Source of the DNA: Agrobacterium genomosp. 13 str. CFBP 6927
GTDB lineage: Bacteria; Pseudomonadota; Alphaproteobacteria; Rhizobiales; Rhizobiaceae
Length of the DNA: 64,000 nucleotides
Reading direction: 5' to 3'
NCBI GenBank assembly: GCA_900012615.1
Contig: LT009757.1
Location: 2,061,807 to 2,125,806, forward strand
Shown: in pieces, positions 34,981 through 42,387 of the stretch
Layout: each line of letters begins with the position of its first letter
Position numbering within the stretch: position 1 is the first letter of the stretch
Made by a program: the position numbers and the translations under genes
Notes under the pieces: model-generated
Database searches by the model: none
The model's input: the letters and a program-made list of their open reading frames with translations, nothing else
What the model was told of the DNA's origin: nothing

Positions 34981-35694
34981 ATGATGGGCGACAGGGAAAA
35001 GCCGCGGGAGCGGCGGGCACAGCAGATCATCGATAATCTCAGTGCAGAAATTCGCAGTGGAAAACTGAAGAACGGCGATCAGCTTCCCACGGAACCGCAG
35101 CTTGAGCGCACCTATGGCGTAAGCCGCACGGTGGTTCGCGAAGCGATCGCGGACCTGCGTTCTTCCGGTTATGTCATTCCCATCCAGGGCAAAGGCGTTT
35201 TCGTCAGCAATGCCGGCGAGTGGGCGGGTGTGAAGCTGACGCAATCCGAAGTGGGTACGATTGCGGAAACTCTGGAAATGCTCGAGTTTCGGCTAGCAAC
35301 CGAAGGGGAGGCGGCGGCAATCGCCGCTTATCGCCGCACAGCCCAGCAGGAGGCGGCAATTTCCGCAGCCCATCGGAAAATGGCCCGGGCCATCGATGCG
35401 GGCGAAACCACGGTTGAGGCCGATTACGAATTCCACACGGCGATTGCGGTAGCAACCAACAATCGTTTCTATCTGGAGGCCCTGCGCCAGTTCGGCTCGA
35501 GGTCTATACCGCGCGGACAGTTTCCGACGCTGCCGGAAACGGGCAATGCGGATTATCTTCGCAAGGTGCAGGCCGAGCATGAGGCAATCCTGCGCGCCAT
35601 CGTCGAGCAGGACCCGGATGTCGCGCGTAAGGCCATGCGCGATCATATGCTTGCAAGCCAGCGTCGGTACAGGTTGCTTTCCGAGGCGCAATAG
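34981..35694 (+). CDS. GntR-family regulator, FadR subfamily
   Basis: The N-terminal winged helix (LPTEPQLERTYGVSRTVVRE, then AIADLRSSGYV) is followed by an FCD ligand-binding domain with the metal-site histidines (HTAIAVATNNRFYLEAL, then AEHEAILRAIVEQDPDVARK and MRDHM). This subfamily responds to organic acids and sugar acids. It lies between the ABC operon and the dehydratase gene, 66 bases before the latter, and most likely controls both. A GAGG-containing SD precedes the ATG. Confidence 0.88.
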   Translation: MMGDREKPRERRAQQIIDNLSAEIRSGKLKNGDQLPTEPQLERTYGVSRTVVREAIADLRSSGYVIPIQGKGVFVSNAGEWAGVKLTQSEVGTIAETLEMLEFRLATEGEAAAIAAYRRTAQQEAAISAAHRKMARAIDAGETTVEADYEFHTAIAVATNNRFYLEALRQFGSRSIPRGQFPTLPETGNADYLRKVQAEHEAILRAIVEQDPDVARKAMRDHMLASQRRYRLLSEAQ

Positions 35695-35715
35695 CATCTC
35701 GACACTCATCTTATT

Positions 35716-35740
35716 TCATGCGATGTCGTATGATGACTAG
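35716..35740. promoter_or_regulatory. second candidate site for the GntR regulator
   Basis: The stretch contains GTATGATGACTAG, close to the half-site ATATGATGACGTGG seen (reverse complement) in the palindrome at 34911-34940. It lies 20-45 bases before the dehydratase gene. Weak symmetry, so a tentative call. Confidence 0.35.
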
Positions 35741-35760
35741 CATGGAGAGGGAGAGAATCG

Positions 35761-36741
35761 ATGTATGTCGGCACTCAGGTGGCAGCACGCGACGACGAGG
35801 ATTATAAGGTTTGGGCGCAGCTTGGCGTCAGAAATATCAACGCCGATCCGCCTGGAGCGCCCGCGAGCTGGACCTTTGAGGATTTTGAGCGTCACCGTGA
35901 CAAGGTCGAAAGCTTTGGTCTTGTCCTTGACATGGTGCAGCTGCCGCTGCCGTCTCGGCCCATCGAACAGGCCTCGTTTCCCGATATCCTGCTTGCGGGG
36001 CCAGAGCGAGACAGGCAGATCGATGCCGTTTGCAGGATGATTGAGGATATTGCGAGGGCCGGCATTCCGGCGGCGAAATACAATCTCAACCTCATCGGCA
36101 TTCCGCGCACGGAAATGGAGCGTGGCCGCGGCGGTTCGCTCAATGAAGCCTGGCGCTGGGACAGGGCCGACCATGATGCGGCTCCGGGCCTTGCCGGTGT
36201 TCTGTCCGAAGATGAGAACTGGGAGCGTATCGACTATTTCCTCGAGCGCGTGGTTCCTGTTGCCGAAAGTAACAAGGTCCGCCTGGCGTGCCATCCGCAT
36301 GATCCCTATACCCCGCCGGGTTACAAGGGTGTCACCCGGGTGCTCGGCACCGTCGAGGGCCTGAAGAAATTCGTGCAGATGCGGGAAAGCCCCTATCACG
36401 GACTGAATTTCTGCCAGGGATCGATTGGCGAGATGCTCGACAATCCACGTGAGGAGATTGACGAGATCATCCGCTGGTTCGGCAGCCGCGACAAGATTTT
36501 CAACGTCCACTTCCGCAACATCAGCGGCGGCAAGCTGTCGTTCATGGAGACATTCCCCGATGAGGGCGACATGGACATGGTGCGGTCGCTGAAGCTCTAT
36601 CACGAACTTGGCTATCGCTACATGATCATGCCCGATCATGTGCCGACGATTGCGGGCCGCGATCCTGTCGGTGTCGCCTTCGGGTTCTGCTACGGCTATA
36701 TCGCCGCGCTGATCGAGGCGCTCAATAACAATCATCTTTGA
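35761..36741 (+). CDS. mannonate dehydratase-like protein (UxuA family)
   Basis: TIM-barrel protein of 326 residues related to UxuA, which removes water from D-mannonate to give 2-keto-3-deoxygluconate. Metal-site motifs are visible: RLACHPHDPYTPPGY, NFCQGSIGEM, IFNVHFRNISGGKLSFMET and MIMPDHVPTIAGRD. It is shorter than E. coli UxuA (about 394 residues) and lacks part of the N-terminal region, so it belongs to a divergent subgroup that may act on another sugar acid. A GGAGAGGGAGAG stretch precedes the ATG. It is followed by the transporter's binding-protein gene. Confidence 0.8.
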   Translation: MYVGTQVAARDDEDYKVWAQLGVRNINADPPGAPASWTFEDFERHRDKVESFGLVLDMVQLPLPSRPIEQASFPDILLAGPERDRQIDAVCRMIEDIARAGIPAAKYNLNLIGIPRTEMERGRGGSLNEAWRWDRADHDAAPGLAGVLSEDENWERIDYFLERVVPVAESNKVRLACHPHDPYTPPGYKGVTRVLGTVEGLKKFVQMRESPYHGLNFCQGSIGEMLDNPREEIDEIIRWFGSRDKIFNVHFRNISGGKLSFMETFPDEGDMDMVRSLKLYHELGYRYMIMPDHVPTIAGRDPVGVAFGFCYGYIAALIEALNNNHL

Positions 36742-36816
36742 CTGTTTCAGCCGGTTGGCGCGTCGTGGCGCCGCCGGCTTCACCCATGCAATTACCGATC
36801 TGTAGGAGGAGCAGGT

Positions 36817-38403
36817 ATGAAAAAATCAATGATCCGTCTCGCATTCACCACCGTTCTGGGCGCCATGCTGGTGCAGGCGTCCCCGGTTGCAGCCAAGACA
36901 CCCAATGACCAGCTCGTCGTCGGGACGTCGCTGGCCCAAGTGCTGTCACTCGACCCGCATCAGGCGACCGAAGCCAAAGCCAATGAAATCATGGCCAATC
37001 TTTATGATCGGCTGATCTCGGTCGATGGTTCGGGGAAAGTTTCACCGCAGCTGGCGGAGCGATGGGAGACGGATGACAAGGGCATCACCTTTCATCTTCG
37101 CGAGGCCAATTTCGCGTCGGGCAATCCCGTGACCTCGGCGGATGTCGTTTATTCGTTCAGCCGTCTTTTGAAGATGAACCAGGCGGCTGCCGCCAACCTC
37201 AAGCGTGTTGGTTACAACGCTGAAAATGTCGACAAGCTGGTCAGCGCCCCGGACGAAAAGACGGTTCGCATCGAACTGTCAGGCGAAACGACGTCCGAAT
37301 TGCTGCTCTATCGTCTGGCCATGGTCATTGCCAGTGTCGTCGACAGCAAGGAACTCAAGTCCCATGAAGTTGATGGTGACTGGGGAAATGCCTGGCTGCG
37401 GACAAATTCCGCCGGTTCCGGCCCCTTCACGCTCAATCGCTGGTCGCCCAATGAAATCATCATCCTTGAAGCCAACAAGGATTATGTCGCCGGCGAACCG
37501 AAGATGCGTCGCGTCATCGTGCGGCATGTGCCGGAAAGCCAGGTGGAGCGCCTGATGCTGGAGCGAGGCGATATCGACATCGCCAGCGCGCTGACGGCCG
37601 CCGACCTTGCGACCTTCAACAACAAGGAAGGTTTCCAGATCCAGCGCGTGCCGACGGGCGGTTTCTATGTCCTGTCGATGAATGCCGGCAAGGAGCCTTT
37701 GTCCAACCCCAAGGTCCGCGAAGCGATTGCTTATGGCATCGACTACAAGGGCATGGAAAAGACCATCATGGGTCCATATGGCCGGGCGCGCACGGTGCCG
37801 GTGCCGGAGAATTTCGAATATGCCATTCCGAGCCCGGACTGGAAGCTTGACGTTCCGAAGGCGAAGGCTCTTCTGAAGGAGGCGGGTTATGAGAATGGCT
37901 TCACGCTCAATCTGAAGACCATTGCCCAGACACCTCGTATCGACCTTGCGACCGCCATTCAGGCATCGCTCAGCCAGATCGGCATCAAGGTCAATATCCA
38001 GCAGGGCAATGGTGCGGATGTGATTGCGGCCCACCGCGCCCGTGACTTTGATCTGCTCATGCCACAGACCGGCGCCTATATGCCGAACGTCCTTGGCTCC
38101 ATGGAGCAATTTTCCAGCAACCCGGACAACTCGCTTGCCGCCAACAATGCCGGCAACTTCGTCTGGCGGTCGGCCTGGGACATTCCCGAACTGACCGCTC
38201 TGACGGCAAAGGCTTCACTTGAACCCGATGCCAAGAAGCGCGGGGAAATCTACACCGAGATGCAGGAAAAGTTCGTCGCGCAGAAGCCTGCGGTTCTGCC
38301 TCTCTTCGAGAGATACGAACCCATCGTCCTGACGTCGCGCGTCAAGGACTATGTCGGTCACCCCAGCCAGACGACCCGTCTGGAAAACGTGACGAAGCAG
38401 TGA
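36817..38403 (+). CDS. ABC transporter substrate-binding protein, SBP_bac_5 (DppA/OppA-like)
   Basis: Periplasmic solute receptor for the importer encoded on the other strand. A signal peptide (IRLAFTTVLGAMLVQASPVAA) is followed by the family opening LSLDPHQATEAKANEIMANL and SADVVYSFSRLLKMN. Length 528 is normal. The binding protein is separated from its permease/ATPase operon by the regulator and the dehydratase, all within the same locus. AGGAGGAGC before the ATG is a strong SD. A G+C-rich hairpin lies between the dehydratase and this gene (about 36747-36780). Confidence 0.87.
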   Translation: MKKSMIRLAFTTVLGAMLVQASPVAAKTPNDQLVVGTSLAQVLSLDPHQATEAKANEIMANLYDRLISVDGSGKVSPQLAERWETDDKGITFHLREANFASGNPVTSADVVYSFSRLLKMNQAAAANLKRVGYNAENVDKLVSAPDEKTVRIELSGETTSELLLYRLAMVIASVVDSKELKSHEVDGDWGNAWLRTNSAGSGPFTLNRWSPNEIIILEANKDYVAGEPKMRRVIVRHVPESQVERLMLERGDIDIASALTAADLATFNNKEGFQIQRVPTGGFYVLSMNAGKEPLSNPKVREAIAYGIDYKGMEKTIMGPYGRARTVPVPENFEYAIPSPDWKLDVPKAKALLKEAGYENGFTLNLKTIAQTPRIDLATAIQASLSQIGIKVNIQQGNGADVIAAHRARDFDLLMPQTGAYMPNVLGSMEQFSSNPDNSLAANNAGNFVWRSAWDIPELTALTAKASLEPDAKKRGEIYTEMQEKFVAQKPAVLPLFERYEPIVLTSRVKDYVGHPSQTTRLENVTKQ

Positions 38404-38429
38404 CAGCAGCCACATTCCTCAAAGACGCG

Positions 38430-38457
38430 ACGGGCGGTTGATCTACCGCCCGTTTTT
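38430..38457 (+). terminator. Rho-independent terminator after the binding-protein gene
   Basis: ACGGGCGG-N8-CCGCCCGT followed by TTTTT, 27 bases after the stop codon. A textbook hairpin and T run. Confidence 0.88.
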
Positions 38458-38727
38458 TATGGCTCTGTCTGGATGTGGGAATTGGCTCCCGTGCGCGCAT
38501 CTTTCGGTTGTGCCAGCGATGACTGCCGCCGCCGGAAACAGGAACTTGCCACCGGCAGCCCTTGGCCCGGCCGCAAAAGCTCTCCCGGCTGACACGCCGT
38601 TTCCACCCGTTTCTGTGTCATTGCCGACAAAGACGCACTCTTATCAAGGGTTGCATTAGAGATTTATAAATAAACCAACTCCATAGTGCGGTCGTGAGCG
38701 GTTCTTCAGAGGCTGGGAGAGTGTGCC
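38458..38727. other. upstream region of the MHYT-GGDEF-EAL gene
   Basis: 270 bases with no supported gene. It should contain the promoter of the c-di-GMP gene, but I see no clear -35/-10 pair. A short plus-strand frame (up to 38659) has no SD or recognisable product. Confidence 0.4.
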
Positions 38728-41070
38728 ATGTTCACGGTTCTGGAATGCGTTGCCGTTCAGCACGATAGGGCGATCGTGCTTCTTGCAGCATCTATCTGCC
38801 TGCTCGGAATGCTTGCCTTTTTTCACCTTCTGTTGCGCGCGGAGGAAAGTCCGTCTGGCCGTAAGCCCTATTGGGTGCTGGTCGCCGCCTTTGCCGCAGG
38901 TCTCAGTGTCTGGGCCACCCATTTCGTCGCCATGCTTGCATATAAGGGCACGGTTCCAATCGGTTTTGATTTCCAGTTCACGGCTCTCTCTTCGATTCTG
39001 GCTGTTCTGGGGTTCTGGCTGGCGCTGAACATTCGCTCGAAGGCTAGCTACAGTCCCGTCATCATCGGAACGCTCGTAACCCTGTCGGTTGCCGTCATGC
39101 ATTTCGTCGGCATGGCCGGAATGGATGTGGCCGCGACGATAAGCTACCGCTGGGGCCCAATCGTTGGCGGTTCTGCCGTTGCCTGGGTGTTTTTTCTTCT
39201 CGCCTTTTTCCTTTTCCGCCGTGGGGGCTCCTGGAAACAACGCATCGTCGCTCCGGCGGCATGTTCCATTCTGGCCATCTGCGCGCTGCACTTTACCGCC
39301 ATGTCGGCCACGATCCTGTCGCCGGATCCATCCGTTTCCGGTCCTGATCCCGACAACCTCGCCAGACTGGTCATGATCGGCGCTGTCTCCGGCGTGACCT
39401 TCCTTATCCTGTCCACAACGGCCACCGCCGCGCTGGTGGACCGCTATCTTGTCGACCTCAAGGGTCTTGTCGATGCCACCCTGGATGGCCTTGCTGTCGT
39501 CCGTGATGGCAGGATCGTCGAGTTGAATACCCGCTTTGCCGGACTTCTCGGCAGCGACGAGGCGTCGCTGATTGGTAAAAATCCCGATGATCTCTTCAAG
39601 GCCATCGATGGGCAGCCGGCCTATCTGCCGCGCCTTGCACCGGTCGAGGCGATCCGCGAGCGCGGGGAGCGGGCGCAGGTGTTCGAGCTTGCCGTGCGCA
39701 CCATCGAATATCGCGGCCACCCCTGTGAGGTGATGGCTATTCGCGATCTGACGGAGAAGCGGGAAGCGCAACGGGAAATCGAATATCTTGCGCGCCACGA
39801 CGTGCTGACCGGCCTTTCGAACCGCACCATGTTCCAGACACGGCTTCGCCAGCAGATCGAGCATTGCAGTGAAGAAGATGAATTTGCGCTGCTGGCGCTC
39901 GATCTCGACCGGTTCAAGGCGGTCAACGACATATTCGGCCATGCCGAGGGCGACCGCGTGCTGAAAAGGGTCGCCGCCATTCTTGATGAATGTGCAAGGG
40001 CAGGCGATGTCGTCGCTCGTCTCGGCGGCGACGAATTCGTTATTCTGACTGCTCGTCATACCAAGTCGGAGGAGGCGCGTCTGCTCGCCGAGACGATCCT
40101 TGCCATGTTCGGGTTGAAAATGAATGCGGCCAACGATCCGACTGCCGTGGGTGTCAGCATCGGCATCGCCGTCTTCCCGCGGGATGGCCAAAACGATGAA
40201 AGCATCATGCATGCCGCTGATCTGGCGCTTTATCGCGCCAAGATGGGCGGGCGTGGCATCCTGGCCTTTTATGATCCGCTGATGGATCAGGAGGCCCGCG
40301 AACGCCGTCAGCTCGAGACGGATTTGCGGCTCGCCATCAACCGCAACGAATTGCTCTTGAATTACCAGCCTGTCCTTTCCGTCGAATGTGGTCAGGTCGT
40401 CGGTTATGAGGCGCTGGTGCGCTGGCAGCACCCGACAAGGGGCGTGGTGCCGCCGGACGTCTTCATTCCGATTGCCGAGGAAAGCGGGATCATCATTTCG
40501 CTTGGTGAATGGGTGCTGCGTGAGGCCTGCCGTCAGGCGAGCACCTGGGCGCCGCATCTGAAAATCGCCGTCAACGTCTCGCCATTGCAGTTTTCGCTGG
40601 CAAATCTCGGCCATGTCGTCTGCACCGTGCTGATGCAGACCGGACTGTCTCCGAACCGGCTTGAACTGGAAATTACCGAGGCGGCACTGCTGAAGGACCG
40701 CAAGGCGACGCTGATCATTCTCAACCAGTTGAAGGCGCTGGGCGTCGCCATCGTCATGGATGATTTCGGCACCGGTTACTCCTCGCTCAGCAATTTGCAG
40801 AGCTTCCCCTTCGACAAGATCAAGATCGACCGCAGCTTCATCGCCGCCATGAGCGACGACGACAATGCCCGCGCCATCGTGCGCGCGGTGATCGGCCTTG
40901 GCCGCAGTCTCGATCTGCCGGTGACGGCAGAGGGTATCGAAACGGATGCGCAATATCGCATGGTTGTCGATGAGGGGTGTGCACAGGCGCAGGGCTATCT
41001 CTTCGGCAAACCCGATGTTGCGCCCGCCGGCGCGGCAAGCACCCCCAATAGAAAGAAATATTCCGTTTGA
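38728..41070 (+). CDS. MHYT-PAS-GGDEF-EAL c-di-GMP signalling protein
   Basis: Makes and/or degrades cyclic di-GMP. Residues about 10-240 form the seven-helix MHYT sensor domain, with the repeated motif seen as WATHFVAML, VMHFVGMAG and ALHFTAMSA, thought to bind copper or sense a gas. A PAS-like region (VDATLDGLAVVRDGRIVEL) follows. The cyclase domain has intact RLGGDEFVIL, and the phosphodiesterase domain has GYEALVRWQHP, EITEAALL, DDFGTGYSSLSNLQ and TAEGIETD, so both activities may be present. Length 780. It stands alone; which activity dominates cannot be read from sequence. Confidence 0.92.
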   Translation: MFTVLECVAVQHDRAIVLLAASICLLGMLAFFHLLLRAEESPSGRKPYWVLVAAFAAGLSVWATHFVAMLAYKGTVPIGFDFQFTALSSILAVLGFWLALNIRSKASYSPVIIGTLVTLSVAVMHFVGMAGMDVAATISYRWGPIVGGSAVAWVFFLLAFFLFRRGGSWKQRIVAPAACSILAICALHFTAMSATILSPDPSVSGPDPDNLARLVMIGAVSGVTFLILSTTATAALVDRYLVDLKGLVDATLDGLAVVRDGRIVELNTRFAGLLGSDEASLIGKNPDDLFKAIDGQPAYLPRLAPVEAIRERGERAQVFELAVRTIEYRGHPCEVMAIRDLTEKREAQREIEYLARHDVLTGLSNRTMFQTRLRQQIEHCSEEDEFALLALDLDRFKAVNDIFGHAEGDRVLKRVAAILDECARAGDVVARLGGDEFVILTARHTKSEEARLLAETILAMFGLKMNAANDPTAVGVSIGIAVFPRDGQNDESIMHAADLALYRAKMGGRGILAFYDPLMDQEARERRQLETDLRLAINRNELLLNYQPVLSVECGQVVGYEALVRWQHPTRGVVPPDVFIPIAEESGIIISLGEWVLREACRQASTWAPHLKIAVNVSPLQFSLANLGHVVCTVLMQTGLSPNRLELEITEAALLKDRKATLIILNQLKALGVAIVMDDFGTGYSSLSNLQSFPFDKIKIDRSFIAAMSDDDNARAIVRAVIGLGRSLDLPVTAEGIETDAQYRMVVDEGCAQAQGYLFGKPDVAPAGAASTPNRKKYSV

Positions 41071-41275
41071 GGTAGGGTGAGGCGGCGGCTTGTGATGCCG
41101 CCGGCCCACCGTCCTGCCATGCCAGCCTGAGGTCGGGGCCGTCGCAGGATTTGCCCGTCCGCATGTCCGATGGAACGAGGGGCAATCCGAATCGTTAGAG
41201 TCGCATATGGCGTCTCCCGCCAGGTCGAGGCGGGGTCCACGTGTCCTATCGTTTGAGGCGCCTCGGGGATTTGAT

Positions 41276-41560
41276 ATGAAACAGCAGGCAGAACGTTCAG
41301 ACAGAAATGTTAAGCCCTTCGATGTTCGCGACCGGCTGATACTGGCGCTTTATGCGCAGCTGAAGGCCGAACGGCAAACCCGCGAGGCAATGGAGTGGGT
41401 GATCCGCAATGGCGGCCTTTCGCCCGAGGTGCTGGAGGCGATGGCATCCGACCCCGTGCCGGTGCTGGCGGAGGCGGACGTGCCCGCCATCGAACGTATT
41501 CTTGCCGCGGATCGGGGCAGAGAGCGATCCTCCCACAATGATCATGGGCGGCGATCATGA
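41276..41560 (+). CDS. small hypothetical protein coupled to ku
   Basis: A 94-residue charged protein (MKQQAERSDRNVKPFDVRDR, then AMEWVIRNGGLSPEVLEAMA). Its ATG has GGGGA eight bases upstream, and its stop overlaps the ku start (ATGA), so the two are translationally coupled. No known domain is recognised. The position suggests a role in, or co-expression with, the end-joining genes. An upstream in-frame start at 41207 is possible but has no SD. Confidence 0.6.
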   Translation: MKQQAERSDRNVKPFDVRDRLILALYAQLKAERQTREAMEWVIRNGGLSPEVLEAMASDPVPVLAEADVPAIERILAADRGRERSSHNDHGRRS

Positions 41561-42384
41561 ACCGGAGAGCGAGCTGGAAGGGTCATTTGAAATTTGCCGA
41601 TTTCAGCTGTGAAATCGGCCTTTATGCCGCGCTCACCGCATCGGAGAAAATTTCCTTCAACATCGTCAACCGCAAGACCGGCCATCGCGTCGAACGGCAA
41701 TATGTCGACAGCGATACCGGCGATGCTGTCGAGCGTGAGGATCAGGTCAAGGGATATGAACTCGACAATGGCGATCACATCGTCATCGAAGGAGACGAGA
41801 TTGCGAAGTTGATGCCGGAAAACGACAAGGTCATCCGTATCCGGCATTTCCTCGGGCGCAGCGAGATCGACAAGCTCTATTTCGACAAGTCCTATTATCT
41901 TGCACCGACGCAGGAGGACGGGGAAGAGGCCCTGACGCTGCTGGCGAAGGCGATGGACGACGAGAATGTCGTGGCACTCGGCGAGGCGGTGCTCTTCCGC
42001 CGCAATCGCATTGTGCTGATCCGGCCAAGCGGCAAGGCGCTCGTCGCGACGACGCTGAATTTCAGCTACGAGGTGCGCTCGCAAACCACCGTCTTCAAGT
42101 CCATTCCGGATATAGAGTTCGATGACGAGATGCTGGAGCTTGCGGGCCATATCATCAAGACGCGCGCAGGCACCTTCAATCCGGCTGACTATAGCGACCG
42201 CTACAATGATGCCTTGGCGGAACTGGTGAAAGCCAAGATCGAGGGCCGGGAAATCGCCAAACAGGCGCCGCGCAGGCAGGACAACATCATCGATCTCAAG
42301 GAAGCCCTGCGCCGCAGCGCCGGGGCAGCCGGCGACAAAAAGGCTGCGGGCGCGGCACGCAAATCCCCCCGGAAAGCGAGCTGA
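41557..42384 (+). CDS. ku: non-homologous end joining protein Ku
   Basis: Bacterial Ku forms a homodimeric ring on DNA ends and recruits LigD. The protein opens with ASWKGHLKFADFSCEIGLYA, then FNIVNRKTGHRVERQYVDSD, QVKGYELDNGDHIVIEGDEI and FLGRSEIDKLYFDKSYYL, all family hallmarks. The tail after residue 245 is Lys/Ala-rich (GDKKAAGAARKSPRKAS), as in other Ku C-termini that bind DNA. It lies 3 bases before ligD and overlaps the small upstream gene. A second Ku gene lies downstream, convergent with ligD. Confidence 0.94.
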   Translation: MNRRASWKGHLKFADFSCEIGLYAALTASEKISFNIVNRKTGHRVERQYVDSDTGDAVEREDQVKGYELDNGDHIVIEGDEIAKLMPENDKVIRIRHFLGRSEIDKLYFDKSYYLAPTQEDGEEALTLLAKAMDDENVVALGEAVLFRRNRIVLIRPSGKALVATTLNFSYEVRSQTTVFKSIPDIEFDDEMLELAGHIIKTRAGTFNPADYSDRYNDALAELVKAKIEGREIAKQAPRRQDNIIDLKEALRRSAGAAGDKKAAGAARKSPRKAS

Positions 42385-42387
42385 TCC

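Noticed and set aside
38656..41109. An 817-codon open frame antisense to the MHYT-GGDEF-EAL gene
   Set aside because: Shadow frame; the plus strand encodes complete MHYT, GGDEF and EAL motifs.
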